Shown piece after piece: positions 42,521 to 54,464 of a stretch of 64,000 nt of DNA; positions within the stretch are counted from its first letter, which is position 1; each line of letters begins with the position of its first letter. Source of the stretch: Atriophallophorus winterbourni (lineage: Eukaryota > Platyhelminthes > Trematoda > Plagiorchiida > Microphallidae); assembly GCA_013407085.1 (NCBI GenBank), contig JACCGJ010014592.1:1-64000 (forward strand). The letters run 5' to 3'. The notes beneath the pieces are model-generated. The model was not told where the DNA came from. It ran no database searches and worked only from the letters and a program-made list of their open reading frames with translations. A program made the position numbers and the translations under genes.

Positions 42521-45328
42521 TTGTGTAAGACAAATACGATCAGGTGCATATATACAAATGCTCAGTGTTTAACTAACAAATTAGCTGAACTATGTGAGCT
42601 TTGTGATAGACTTTCACCCGATTTGGTTGCAGTTACAGAGACTTGGTTCCAGCCCTGCATGACTGATGCTGAGCTTTTGATTCCGAAAATGTCACTACTT
42701 CGTCGCGATCGTGATCGAAGATCCGGTGGTGGAGTTGCAGTCTACTATCACGAACGTTTAGCGCAGTGTAACGTCATCGATCATCCTGACCTCAGCCTTC
42801 CTGATACGATGTGGTGTTCAGTAAAGCTAGTCAATGGAGATGAATGTACGATCGGCATCATTTACCGCTCGCCATCATCCGAAAGCTCATACAATGATAA
42901 GCTCATCGAATCATTGCAACACATCACAAGATGCCAGACTATGCAATTGCTAATCATTGGCGATTTTAATCTCCCGCATCTGTTTTCGAGAGGTGAGCAC
43001 TCCCTGCATTCGTTTGAACATAAATTCAAGGAGGTTATAGAATTTGCTTCACTGCACAATCACGTTAACCAGCTAACTCGCTGGCGGGGTCTTGACCAAC
43101 CTTCAACCCTTGACCTTGTCTTAACGCCTGAGGCAACCACAGTAGAGGGTATACAATACCTGGCACCACTGGGGAAGAGTGATCATGTTGTGCTTTTGTT
43201 TGATTATGTATGTAGTGCGGAACGATTGTGTGAACAGACGAAAGTCATAAGGAAAATACAATTTGAATCCTTAAATATCAGTCTCCGGGATGCACACACT
43301 CATGAGTTTGATTCAATGGATCCTGGCTCATATTACAATTCGTTTCTAAATTATCTCAATTCGAAGATTTACGAAAACTCGATTTTTGTACCACACAAAT
43401 GCAGCTACAATAACCAGTTTGTTATTCGGAGTAGAACGAAGAAATGGTTAGCTGTTAAGCGAGAGTCTTGGGTAACTCATAAGAAGTTTGGTACGGAAGA
43501 AACTTGGAAACGATTCTGTAAGATACGGAATCACGTCACTACTCTTGTAAGAGAAGATCGCATGCAATTCCAATGGAACTTGCTTAAGAGAATGGAAAAG
43601 AATCCTAAGCTTCTCTACAAGATAGTAAATGAACGATCAAAGATCAAACCAGGTGTATTCTCTGTACTAACACCTCATGGATTGACCCACACTGCCCAAG
43701 ATACCGCCGACGCTTTAGCAACGTTTTACTCATTTGTCTTCAATCCCAAGCGTTGTATACCATATCAACTTTCATCAAGTTCACCACATTTCGAATTATT
43801 AAGTGAAATGACTATCAACGAATACATGGTTGGGCGGGAACTTTGTCGACTAAACGAAAAGAAGTCCCCTGGCGCAGACAAAATTACCCCCGCCGTACTT
43901 CGCAGGTGTCGCGTTGCTTTGACTGCTCCTCTCACTCGCATATTCAATCTCAGCTTAAATGAAGGAAAAATACCACCGCAATGGAAAGCAGGGATGATAA
44001 ATCCTATTTATAAAGGCGGTAGCCGTTCAGACACAGCAAACTATAGACCGGTAACGTTACTTCCGGTGATCTCCAAATTAATGGAACGCATTGTGACTGC
44101 GCGCATAAGAGAACATTTTGAAAACCAAAATATTTTGACCGCAGCACAACACGGTTTTCGAAGAGGTCGTTGCTGTTTATCTAACCTTCTTACAACGTTC
44201 GAGGATTGGACCAAGGCACTAGACGAAGGTGAGGCTGTACATGCTTGCTACATCGATATTTCCAAAGCTTTCGATAGAGTCAACCATGACATCTTAATTA
44301 AAAAGCTCGAATCCTATGGAATAACGGGAATATTGCTGAATTGGATAAGGGACTATCTTACTGATAGACACGTCCAAGTTCGCGTTGGCAGCACCTTATC
44401 TAGAAAAATAGACGTCACGAGTGGAGTTCCGCAAGGCTCGGTGCTTGGACCTCTTCTATTCTTGGTGTATATGAACGATATAGTAGAGGATATTGGATGC
44501 AACGTGATACTATTTGCCGATGATATTAAAATTTGGAAACGTGTCAGGTCTGTTAATGACTGTATGGCATTACAACGGGATCTAAGCATCTTATTTCGTT
44601 GGTCCCAGTTAAATGAATTACCATTTAACCCTGCGAAATGTAAAATGCTGCAGCTTGGGAAATCTCTGCACCACACGTATCAGCTTGGCACGCAAGATCT
44701 CGTCTGGACCACAGCATAAAAAGATCTGGGTATCTGGGTTTCGTTTAACCTGAAGCCGGGACCGCATTGCCGGATGGTGTACAATAAAGCTTGCCGTATC
44801 TTGAGTCTTCTCAAAAGAATATTCCGGATTTTTACGCCCGAAACCCTACCCCGGGTAATTAACACGTATATACGTCCTGTTATGGAATATTCCATCCAAG
44901 CCTGGGCACCATGGCTGAGGAAGGATATCGAACTACTCGACAGGATTTATCATCGTGCTACAAAGTTGGTCTCCCGGTACAGAAATTTGCCTTTCACAGA
45001 GCGAATGTTAAAACTGAACCTACACGATTTTACCCAACGGCGGATACGTAGTGACCTTATGTTGACCTTCAAAATCCTGCATTCTGTAAACCATCCCCTT
45101 AAACACTTGCTAAAGCCCAATGACCTTACTAGAACACGAACACATTCAAAGGCTTTAAGCATTCCGCATTCTCGATTGGATATACGTCGTAATTTCTTCT
45201 CCGTAAGAATTTGTTTCACTTGGAACTATTTGCCTGAAGAAATCACACGATCAGAATCTGTTGAGGTTTTCGCTTCCAAACTCGATGAGTTTATGACGAA
45301 CCATGCGGTATGCGAATGCCCCTATTGA
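42521..45328 (+). pseudogene. CR1-E ORF2, endonuclease and reverse transcriptase, one stop codon
   Basis: Endonuclease: CIYTNAQCLTNKL, VTETWFQPC, SGGGVAVYYHERL, GIIYRSPSSE, IIGDFNLPH, LDLVLTP and KSDHVVLLFDY. The linker is FVIRSRTKKWLAVKRESW. RT: SPGADKITPAVLRRC, MINPIYKGGSRSD, NYRPVTLLPVISKLMERI, QHGFRRGRCCLSNLL, CYIDISKAFDRVNHD, VTSGVPQGSVLGPLLFLVYMNDI, LFADDIKIWKR. The only lesion found is TAA at 44717-44719, where EKDLG would be expected (A*KDLGIWV). After it the frame continues to the normal end RRNFFSVRICFTWNYLPE. No ATG lies before the endonuclease. Confidence 0.92.
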
Positions 45329-45440
45329 TTTTTGAGATATTTTATATTTTTTTATATATTTTTATATGTTCCATATACCTTGTCATCCTATGGTTATTGT
45401 TAAGCTTAATGCTTTTTTTACCATACAATTTTTCGAGTTC

Positions 45441-45850
45441 TGAAAAAATATTGCTGTTGTTAGTAATAATGGCAGTCATTTTTCTGCGGTATGTGTTACA
45501 CAATGGTTACATTCCCTAGGTTGTCGACAATTATTTAATGCACCTCGTCATCCACAATCAAATGGATTAGCTGAAAATTTTGTTGGTACCTTGAAGCGAG
45601 CAATTACTTCTTGTGCACCAAATACATGTGACGAACTTGACAATTTCTTATTGCAATATCGGATTTGTACTCATGCAACTATAGGATAAACTCCAGCCAT
45701 GTTATGCAAATCAAGATCCCTGAAATCAAATCTGCTGAGTATAGGCTGAGCTGAAGTTTTTTTTCATAGTGGTAATGAATTCCGACCGAATTCTGGTATA
45801 ATGCATGGCAATATCGTTAAATGTATGATAACAATAATGGACCTCGATGA
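45441..45850 (+). mobile_element. pol: Ty3/gypsy element, part 4: integrase core and C-terminus
   Basis: VVSNNGSHFSAVCVTQWLHSLGCRQLFNAPRHPQSNGLAENFVGTLKRAI includes the second Asp region changed to SNN and the DDE Glu in the GLAEN block. Then LLQYRICTHATIG is followed by a stop and TPAMLCKSRSLKSNLL. No 3' LTR was recognised before the next CR1 fragment at 45858. Confidence 0.82.
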
Positions 45851-45855
45851 TTCAA

Positions 45856-46720
45856 AGTTCAAAGATTTATGGTCCAAAAAGCAAATACTTTACAGTAACG
45901 ACACATTAAAAATATAGGGATTGCATAACAACAACACCATTGTTTTATTAATATGGAAAGTCAGCACGTGTATTCAGGTGCGAGGTTGGATTTAGTCAAC
46001 ATATACTTGTCAAGTTCAGCCTTGAACAAGTTCCGGCTCGATGCGAAAATGATATGTGGGGCAGAGAGTTTCATATAAAAGAAACTCGGACAGGAAAGAA
46101 AAACCTTCGACAATTTGATCTGGAGTGCGGAATAATTAACTTGTAGTCCTGCGATCTGCTACCACGTGCTTCTTGCCGATAAAACAGGTGTTCAAGTGGG
46201 TGATCCACTGTATTCACAATGTTGAACAGCAGGATCAAGTCACCCCTAAGACGACGGTACCAAAAGTCAAAGAGGTTTAGAGTTGCAATTCTATCCTCGT
46301 ATAGCCTGTTATATAGCCCGGTCACCAGTTATGTAGCGCGGTGGTATACGCGTTGCACCGTACACCAGGAAGATTCTTAGCCCCAAGAATGAGACTCTAG
46401 GTACGTCACTTGTAACTTCTACTAGGCTGGATTTTGCCCGTTAAATCTAACCTTGAGAACTATACCAGTCAATTAATCCCGTATTCAGGCCAATAATCTA
46501 CCACACACCACGAGGGGCTCCGTTTTTTGTAGCAGTATGCTGCGGTTAACACGTTCAAAAACTTTGGACATATCCAAGTAACAAGCATGGATAAGATATC
46601 CATTGTCCACGGCTCGAGTCCAGTTATCAACAGTTATGAGAAGATTGGTAAGACAGGTGTGTCTTGTCTTAAATCCGTTAGAAAAGCGTATTGCTTATTT
46701 GACATCATGTGCTCCTAATT
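45856..46720 (-). mobile_element. CR1-like LINE fragment (family B/D type)
   Basis: The tail ATTCAAAGTTCAAAGATTTA is at 45856-45877. The minus strand then reads YRRLRGDLILLFNIVNTVDHPLEHLFYRQEARGSRS with IPHSRSNCRRFFFPVRVSF (46250-46075). After a deletion follows FKTRHTCLTNLLITVDNWTRAVDNGYLIHACYLDMSKVFERVNRS (about 46690-46530). The polymerase centre is missing. Confidence 0.75.
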
Positions 46721-46734
46721 AGCATGACATCTCT

Positions 46735-47000
46735 TCTCTTCTGCAAGCGTACAAACTAACTGACACACTTGTACAAATTAAAAAAAAACAAATTGATTTC
46801 TGTCAAGTGTACAGCCCTGAAATCCAGTGTAAAGCAGATAGCATCATCTAAATTAATTAGCGCAAGGACTTCGGGAAATTCAAATAGCATAAGCTACATC
46901 ATTAAACAAAATCAACCTGGTAATGATTGCACAGTAGCAACTGAGCCTTTTACTATTTGTGAAGAATTTCTTGTATTTTTCAGTGCTTCATATAATAGAA
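46735..47000 (+). mobile_element. Possible LINE linker fragment
   Basis: A frame with SSVKQIASSKLISARTSGNS, TVATEPFTICEEFLVFFSASYN resembles the endonuclease-RT linker of a Rex/CR1 element (EFF.SVFT motif). It continues into antisense CR1-A sequence, so the junction is a truncation point. This is a weak call. Confidence 0.35.
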
Positions 47001-47004
47001 AATC

Positions 47005-47890
47005 GTATCCAGAGGAACAAGCCTCGATCAGTAATCCAGCGGCTCTTAGGACGAGGTTCGTTGAAGTAATCCATGAAGGAGAAAAAGGTGAATGTCAAGA
47101 CAACATGATCACTGTGGCCCAAGGGAGGGTTAGAAGAAAGTGTTTCAATCATTAACTCTTCGTTGGTGATGATGAGATCCAGAATTGATGGTGTATTTGT
47201 ACTCCGAAACCGAAAAACTTCGTGAACATGATTGTATATTGGATAGGTTACAAATATTTCGGACAACGCGGTTGCAAATGGTTGAAAGGCATGTTCACCA
47301 TTAATTCTTGGACAGTTAAAGTCGCCCATTATCAGTATGTGGGAGAATATTTTACTTAAAGCATGTCAAAGTGATGATAGAAGGGGAATCGAGCAGGGGG
47401 TATTACTGGTAGACCTATAAACAACAGAATTCAGAGTTCAGTGAATTTTGCTGAGTTTCTACATATAGCGCCATGGAAAACAGTCGTGTAGAGTGTTCTC
47501 AGCTACATTATCACTTTTAAGGTAAGACACACCGTGGGCAAAATGCTGCGTTTATCATTTGCCGGTTTCCAATCGTAGACTTTCTGCTTTTACATCTGCC
47601 TCTGATGCCAAGGAACGTAAAACGAATTGGAACGAATTGTGCATCACAGGTGGTGCCAAGCATCACAGCGATCACACTGGATAGCGGGATCGTAATGATT
47701 AACACCCTGGGTACATTTTGCGCAGTAATGCCGTTTAATCGCCTTATCACCGTGACCCATTGCGTAAGAGAATAATTGTAACTGTATTCAGTAATGAAAA
47801 GCAGATATGTAACAGCGTAATGTCAATCTGAACGGGAGATAAATGAAATCATTTGCAAAATAAATCTTTATGAGCAATCGTGCAAGATGA
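47005..47890 (-). mobile_element. CR1-like LINE, family A, third copy, internally deleted
   Basis: MGDFNCPRINGEHAFQPFATALSEIFVTYPIYNHVHE then NNPPLGHSDHVVLTF-like residues match CR1-A endonuclease (47329-47010). After a deletion, ORF1 pieces (47460-47760) and the 5' leader to about 47885 follow. The leader matches 24034-24170, including GCAAAATAAATCTTTAT, and supports the 5' end of family A. Confidence 0.8.
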
Positions 47891-48365
47891 ATGAGAAATT
47901 AAGAATGAAACCGGGCGTATTCTCTGTACAAACCCCTAATGGATTAACTCACTCCGCACAAGATACTGCCGATTCTTTAGCAACATCCTACTCACTTGTC
48001 TTCAATCCTAAGCGTTGTATCCCATATCAATTTTAACTTAATTAGCCTCGTTTAGAATTATGAAGTGAAATTACTGTCAATAAATATATGGTTAGGCAGG
48101 AACTTTGTCAACTAAACAAAACGAAGTCTCCTGACGCAGACAAAATTACCCCCCGTCATAATTCGCAGGTGTCGAATTGCTTTGAGTGCTTCTCTCACGC
48201 GCTTATTCAGTCACAGACTACACAAAGGAAAATACCACCGCTTTGGAAAGCCGGGATGATAATTTCTATCTATATAGGTTGTAACCTTTCAGACTGCAAA
48301 CTATATCCCAGTAACGCTAGTTCATGTGATGTCTAATCAAATGGAACGCACTGTGACTGCATTAT
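47891..48365 (+). mobile_element. CR1-like LINE, family E-like fragment
   Basis: RMKPGVFSVQTPNGLTHSAQDTADSLATSYSLVFNPKRCIPYQF, TVNKYMVRQELCQLNKTKSPDADKITP and IPPLWKAGMIISIYIG align with CR1-E ORF2 at 43640-44030. It has several stops. It ends in the RT region and joins an unrelated LINE. Confidence 0.8.
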
Positions 48366-48369
48366 GGAA

Positions 48370-48840
48370 CATAGGTGGGAATCTTTTTTCTTGGTTCACC
48401 TATTTTCTTACTGATCGCTTATACTGTGTTCAGGTTATTCCTCACAGTTCGTGCACCCTGCCGGTTCCAAGTGGCGTGATTCAAGGCAGTGTTTAGGTCG
48501 ATTTCTTTTTCTCATATACATAATCGATGTACATATAGTCATCTGTCATAGTAAAATATTCTTGTTTGCAGACGACATGAAAGTAGTCATTTCTTTCCAT
48601 CTTCAGAAGCGCAAACTTACATTGCCAGGCTGAACAAAGATTTGACTGTATTATCAAACTAGGGTGAAATTAATGGTCTCTCATTCTCCGTCAATAAATC
48701 TAAGTTCATGGCTCTAAGATGTACAATTCCTGATAGATCAATCCTATGTAATAGCAAGCCTATTCAAATAATAGACTGCAATCGTGATCTTGGTGTAACC
48801 ACCAAAACGGTCCGGGGAAAATCGAGTTCAACTTCAAAGA
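48370..48840 (+). mobile_element. Rex/CR1-type LINE fragment, separate family
   Basis: The plus strand reads LFSWFTYFLTDRLYCVQV, PVPSGVIQGSV, a frameshift, LFADDMKVVISF, then INLSSWL-like and RSILCNSKPIQIIDCNRDLGV. PxxSGVxQGSV and FADD are RT motifs. The wording differs from families A-E. It probably continues at 49300. Confidence 0.65.
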
Positions 48841-49295
48841 TTTCGGTCACGATATAAACACCAATGTGTCTATTCAACGGTTGAGTTACGCGTCCAAACC
48901 CACCAATATATTGACAGGACAATACGTGAGATGAGTACGGTACTATTGAAGCAAAATAATTATAAATTAAAAATAGCAAACCTCAATTATCCCGCTTCGT
49001 ACTGAATCCAAAAACAAGAATATTCAACAGCAAAAATGGCCACAAGTGATCGCAACTTTAAATAGCGCGCAAACGGCCAAATAAAGATAAACAAATATAA
49101 GCTCAAGAACAAAAATGGTAAAAATATACAAAAATACCAGCAGATTTAAACAGTTAGTTGTCAAGAAAATAAATTCAATGTACATCTTACACTTGGGTTT
49201 AGACCTTATGCATTACATACATTCAACAACCATATAAATCACGTGATCTTGAAGGCAAAGCAGTGTTAATATTATTCATAAGTTTTTCATTCTCC
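48841..49295. other. AT-rich spacer
   Basis: No frame or repeat is supported here. It separates two fragments of what may be one LINE. Confidence 0.4.
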
Positions 49296-49299
49296 CACA

Positions 49300-49740
49300 C
49301 TGTAAATTTGAACTTCATGAACTTTTCACTATACCTCACTTTGATTACTGTAATATAATATATAGCAATTTAACCAAACCTGGAAGTATCGTTTTGGAAA
49401 AAGTATAACGCACTTTTACCAAATCAATCATTGGATAAGGCTTGAATCAATCATATAGAGAAAGGTGTAAGCAGCTTATGCTAGAACCATTAGAGACAAC
49501 CTAATAATGTTTTATAAAATAATATGCTCTGATAATATAGATAAAATTCGAATATTCACTTCCGTCAAGGTTCTACGTATAATTTAAGAGATGAAGATAA
49601 CATAGTAGAACTACCTAGATTCTGCTCGAAAGTAAGGAGAAACCTTTATTTAAATAATTACGCTAAACTCTTGAATCTTCTTCTGAAAAACATAAGACTT
49701 TGTGCCTCACTACGTGATTTTAATTCACATCTTCTTCACA
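49300..49740 (+). mobile_element. Rex/CR1-type LINE, C-terminal fragment
   Basis: PHFDYCNIIYSNLTKPGSIVLEKV, then RERCKQLMLEPLETT and later IMFYKII is the thumb/C-terminal pattern of this class (P..DYC...W...... L...Q......R.R...L.L.PLE.RRL..DL...YKI). It has many stops. Confidence 0.55.
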
Positions 49741-49744
49741 GTTG

Positions 49745-50285
49745 AAAAATTAACAGAAATCTTCAACCAAGATATCTCACTAGACAAAATATATAATCAT
49801 GGCAGTCCTGGATACTAACAATAAAATTAGATTTACAGCTTTCATAATGAACATTCACTTGCCCCATAGTATTTATCTTCCGGTTTACCCCGTTTACATC
49901 TACGTGAACAAAACTGGTTAGTAGACGATGAGAAAGACGTTCTCCATTTGAAACAGACATATATTTCAACAAAAAATCACAGCTGAAAATTTTTAAGATC
50001 CAGCATCTTCGAGATCTTTCTATGATCGTCTTTCGAATTTCAATATTATTCCGGATATTTTTCACCTCATCCCATTACTCTATTCCGTACAATTACAGCT
50101 CACATATCGAATTTCTGTAAAAATGATCGATTTACTTTTATCTTCATTATTTTAACTAACGAATATTCCCCTGTACGTGTGACCTTGATAAATTAATAAC
50201 CTTATTTTGCGTTCTATTATACAAACAACTTGTTAATTATTGATCATGCTTAGTATGCCTCGGTAACTCGAGAATAAAATGTATT
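49745..50285. other. AT-rich spacer
   Basis: A 100-codon minus-strand frame at 49763-50065 has no family resemblance that I recognise. Nothing else is supported. Confidence 0.35.
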
Positions 50286-50294
50286 TATTTGTTT

Positions 50295-51555
50295 ATTTAA
50301 TACCGAAATATCTTGACTGCAGCACAAAGCGCTCCTCGAAGAAACCCTTTCGGTTTATCTAACCATTCAACGTTCGAGGATTGGACCAAGGCAGTAGACG
50401 AAGGTGAAGCTGAACATGCTTGCTACATTGACAATTCCAAAGCTTTCGATAGAGTTAACCTTGAAATTTTAATAAAAAAGCTCGAAGCTAATGGAATAAC
50501 TGAAATGTTGTTCAATTAGATTAGGGACTATCTTTCTGAGAGAGACGTCCAAGTTCGCGTTGGCACCACATTCTCTAGAAGAATAGACGTCATAAGTTGA
50601 TTTTCGCAAGGCTCAGTGCTTGAATTCTTTTATTCTTGTTGTATATGAACGATATGGTAGAATATATTGGGTGTAAGTTGATACTGTTTATTGATGATAA
50701 TGAAATTTGGAAATGTCTCAGATCTATTAATGACTGTATGCATTACAACAACATTGTGCACCTAATTTCGTTGGTCCAAGTCCAAGGAGTAACCATTCAA
50801 CCTTCAGAAATATAAAATGCTGCGGCCTGGAAAATCTCTGTACTACACGTATCAGCAGGGTATGCAAGATCTCGTCTGGACCACCGCAGATATAGTTATC
50901 CGTATCTGGGTGTCGTTTAACCTTAATCTTGGACATCTTTGCTGGACAGTGAACAATCAAGAATGACGTATCTTGAGTCTTCCAAAAGGATATTTAGGAT
51001 TTCACACCTGAAACCATTCCCCGGGGTGATAATACGTATGTACGTCCTGTTATGGAATATTCCATCCAAGCCAAGGCACCAAGGCTGGGGAGGTATATCG
51101 AACTACCTGACAGGATTTATTATTGTACGACAAAGTACATCTCCAGATATAGAAATTTGTTTTACAAAAGCTAATATTAAAAGTAAATCTACACGATTTT
51201 ACCCTACGACGGATGCGAAGTGACCTCCTGTTGGCATTCCAAATCTTGTATACTGATAACCATCCGCGTAAACACATGCTAAATCGAAAACTAAAACATT
51301 CCGCATTCTCGATTTGATATTCGTCGAATTTTTTTAATCGATAAGAATTTGTTTCACTTGGAACATTTTGCCTGAAGTAATTACTCGCTAGGAATCTGTT
51401 GTGGTTTTCGCTTCTAAACTCGATGACTATATGATCAACAATGCGGCATGTGACAGTTTCTATTGATTTCTCAGAGATTTTATAATTTTACTCCATACCC
51501 TTTATCCAATCGTTAGGCTTACTGCTTTTTCTACCATAAATCTTTCCAAGTTTCT
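50295..51555 (+). mobile_element. CR1-like LINE, family E-like, decayed 3' half
   Basis: SNHSTFEDWTKAVDEGEAEHACYIDNSKAFDRVNLEILIKKLEANGI aligns with CR1-E RT (QHGFRR region onward). It is followed by IRDYLSERDVQVRVGTTFSRRIDV and scattered C-terminal blocks to VSLGTFCLK-like residues, ending with CTTTTTCTACCATAAATCTT at about 51530. The active-site region reads LLMIMKFG in shifted frames. It is an old copy. Confidence 0.78.
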
Positions 51556-51559
51556 GCGA

Positions 51560-52595
51560 AATATAGCTCAGTCACTCTGCTCCCTTTGCTTTCAAAAGTA
51601 CGGGAATCTTTTTTATCTGAAGATTTAATGGCTTTCATAGAACGAACGAATATACCGATCTCTCTGGATTCATTACTCTGGTGAACCTAGTTACAAGCGA
51701 ATGGACAACGAACATTCGGCAAGTATGTAAGAAAAAGACATTAGCGCATTGGTTCAAAGTGATCTTGGATACTTAGTTCAAGGTTATCAGTCATCCTCGG
51801 TCACTAATCTCAATATAGACCTCTTTAAACGGGCCTTTCATGTGATTCAACAGCCGCCTATTTCCCCCAAATTTAACCGTTCACATCAGACACCACCTGT
51901 AATATGCGGTATCTGAATGGTCCCTACGCCCGTGATTCATTCACGAGGATCACGTGAAGTTCATCAGATCAACGGCGGTAGATACCTTGATGAACTATCT
52001 TGAGCGGGTTATAAATTTGTGATAGCAGTAGGACTCCCCACTGTTCCTCAATAATAGCCAACATTTGTCAGCACCACTTTGATAACATTTCGGTCCAGAT
52101 GTCAGAAAATTCTATCGGCGTTATCGTCGCACAGCGTGTTAAGGATTTGGAAACACTGGTGAAGACAAACTGCTGTTTTCTTTTTCCAGCATCCGATGTA
52201 ACGCGGTGCACCCAAAACACAACACAGATACTCTCTCTGCGTCGTGATGGTTGAATATTTCAAACGAAGGAAAAACGTTTTGTCAGTTGTTGGTGGCTCT
52301 CTGCAGCGTTCCATCGAAAAAAATTCTGGACGCTAGATTGGCTCACTAGACACTTATTGTACTGAACTAAAATAATCTGAACTTTGCGCGGTGCGTTCAA
52401 AGTGGTTTTATTTCCTAAGCTCCGCTCCACAATCCATTTCCGAATCGCTTTTCTATGATTTTGCTGTAAATTGGTAATCAATTTGTCGCATTATACACGC
52501 ATCATAACCAGAATTAGCCTATTCTAGTACGTTTAAAAACATCTATATATAGCTATTGATATTCAAATTTTTAAAAAAACAGACTATACCGAAAG
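51560..52595. other. Unassigned region
   Basis: Two minus-strand frames of about 70 codons (52102-52314 and 52260-52481) overlap, but neither resembles a family known to me. No repeat was recognised. Confidence 0.35.
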
Positions 52596-52599
52596 CGTC

Positions 52600-53080
52600 A
52601 TATCCATGTATTTCAGTCGAATGTGGGAGAAAAGTAGTTAAATGTACAGTTTGTGATGTGTGCCAGAGATAGCCGCATCAAGAATACTCCGGCATTCCTA
52701 TCAAGAATTACGAATCGTATTGCAAAAATATTTTCCTTGAATGGGTATGTGGGGACTGCAAGCGGAACCCGAGCAAAGCATTTTTGTGGACTTCTTTCCA
52801 TATTGTAAACAACGACGTTGTATCAGAAAGTGCAAACTCCGTCGTCCTACGCCGAAGTGATTTGAAACAAAACTACCCGATCAATAAAATCGGGTCCTAT
52901 CGGAAGTACCATTGGCAGGGATCAAAAAGCACCGCAGGGAGGTATAAAGAACCTATAAAGAAAGCCGTCGCTTAGAATAAGTCTCCAATAAACTTGCAGC
53001 AATCTAACTACGTTGCTTTAGAAAAGCAAATAAATGCCCCGGCTGAGCAAGTTAGTAAGTTTTCTTGACCTAATAGAATG
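52600..53080 (+). mobile_element. LINE ORF1 remnant with PHD-like finger
   Basis: The plus strand reads VKCTVCDVCQR, stop, then ESYCKNIFLEWVCGDCKRNPSKA, a Cys-rich arrangement like the CR1 ORF1 finger. It is followed by SVVLRRSDLKQNYPINKIGSY and a basic stretch. The exact family is unknown. Confidence 0.45.
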
Positions 53081-53221
53081 GCGAAAACAAAGCCAAAACG
53101 AAAGAGTCACTGATTTGCGAAGGCCATTTCCGACAGCAAATAAACCGTTGCATGGTCCGAGACATTTTGCGCATAGCAGGGCTAATTAACTGCCAGGTAA
53201 AAAGAGTCCATCGTGTAGGTC

Positions 53222-53325
53222 GGTGTATGGTATGGTATCAGAGCGCAAGCCTGATCCAGGCAAAGTGCCGCACAGTCAGAGACTGCACGTAGGCTGAGAT
53301 ACTATCAGGTTGCCCGGGCCTAGAC
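53222..53325 (+). repeat. SINE-A copy
   Basis: GTGTATGGTATGGTATCAGA leads into CAAGCCTGATCCAGGCAAAG, TGCCGCACAGTCAGAGACTG and CAGGTTGCCCGGGCCTAGAC, which is the family consensus including the GTATGG end. Confidence 0.8.
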
Positions 53326-53334
53326 ACTCCAAGA

Positions 53335-54450
53335 AGAGGTCTTCAGCAAAACCTCAAATGAACACGATTTTGAGCCATATCACTAAGAGCAAGAAGGCAC
53401 TGCGAATTCTGATCTCTTAAAAACCTGGGAAATGGATCACCACCAAATGCAGGTAGTTTCACAGTCAAAGCCTTCATGAGCTTGAGTTAAGTCATAATCT
53501 GTTAACTACTTCACAGACGCTATTCTGAGTTTGGAGTGACAAACACAACGGCGTTTGGAAAACGTTGATTTCTCATTTGAAATATATGAACTAACCAACG
53601 AAGTGTAGGCATTTTAACTTTTTTTTCGATATCAACCTCGCGTTGCGTATCCGATGGTGCCAGCGAGAAACAGCAATTGTTGACGGCCTACAGACGTCTT
53701 TTTTCTCAGTGTTCAGGTTTCACATTCATACAGTAAAGCCGCAGAAAATGTATCCCTATGGGATCTGCCTTTGAGATTTAGAGTCAAGCCCCTTTGATGC
53801 TCCAGATGACCCAAGTTAGAAAATTTACCGTAGCATTAGTAAAACAGTCTACATTCAAAAGTTCCTCGTTGTTTATGCTTAGCGCAGTTTCGTACAGATC
53901 AATATCGTGTAGCAGAACTTTACACTTGGAAGGTGTAATGCGCATACCGAAAGATGGTATGATGATACATGTCTGTCTAAAGTAGCCTGATCATTCGTAT
54001 AGGGATCGAAGAAGAGAACTGCGTCGTCGACAAAGTATAAATCGAAAAGTTTCTTATAGCCTAGCTGAATGAACGGCGTCGGTACGCCTGCATTACATGC
54101 ATCAATTATAGCGTCATTTACAAAAATAAAACAATCGGACACCCTATGCCGACTACCGTTAACCGTGATGGGCTATTGCACAACCTAACGTGCCCAAAAC
54201 TATAGGAATAATTAGCCCCAAAATGTTCACTACTTTTGCATTACAAATTTGTGTGATGCGGTATTAAATAATGCGTTGAAATGCGAATACAAGTACTTGA
54301 AATAAAAAAGGTCGCTACAGTTCGCTGCCTAGTAATGTGTATATGTTCTAGGGCTTGTCGTAGAGTGAATAAGTGATCTACACATACTCTACCTGAACGA
54401 AGCTAGGTATGATTATAGATTCTCCCTAGCATCAGCATTGACAGCATTAC
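53335..54450 (-). mobile_element. RTE-like LINE, RT and 3' fragment
   Basis: The minus strand 54142-53860 reads CFIFVNDAIIDACNAGVPTPFIQLGYKKLFDLYFVDDAVLFFDPY, an RTE palm in which YADD is replaced by FVDD. Beyond it lies 3' sequence that recurs at 57220-57600 and at 61310-61440. Large deletions and stops are present. Confidence 0.7.
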
Positions 54451-54464
54451 ACCGGTAACAAGTA

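Larger units (their letters stand above)
40601..45440 (+). mobile_element. CR1-like LINE, family E, full length and nearly intact
   Basis: The element is about 4.84 kb. A GAAAAATATT-like sequence lies at both junctions (40594-40603 and 45444-45454, with one extra A on the right), the likely target duplication. It has a 430-bp leader, ORF1 (41035-42500 in two frames), ORF2 (42521-45328 with one stop), and a 3'UTR ending in TTTTTACCATACAATTTTTC. Family C shares the 5' start, so both are complete at that end. It is the least damaged CR1 in the window and probably the youngest insertion in the gypsy element. Confidence 0.88.

Noticed and set aside
52102..52481. Two overlapping minus-strand frames
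   Set aside because: Too short and without a motif. They could be parts of an old element, but I cannot name one.
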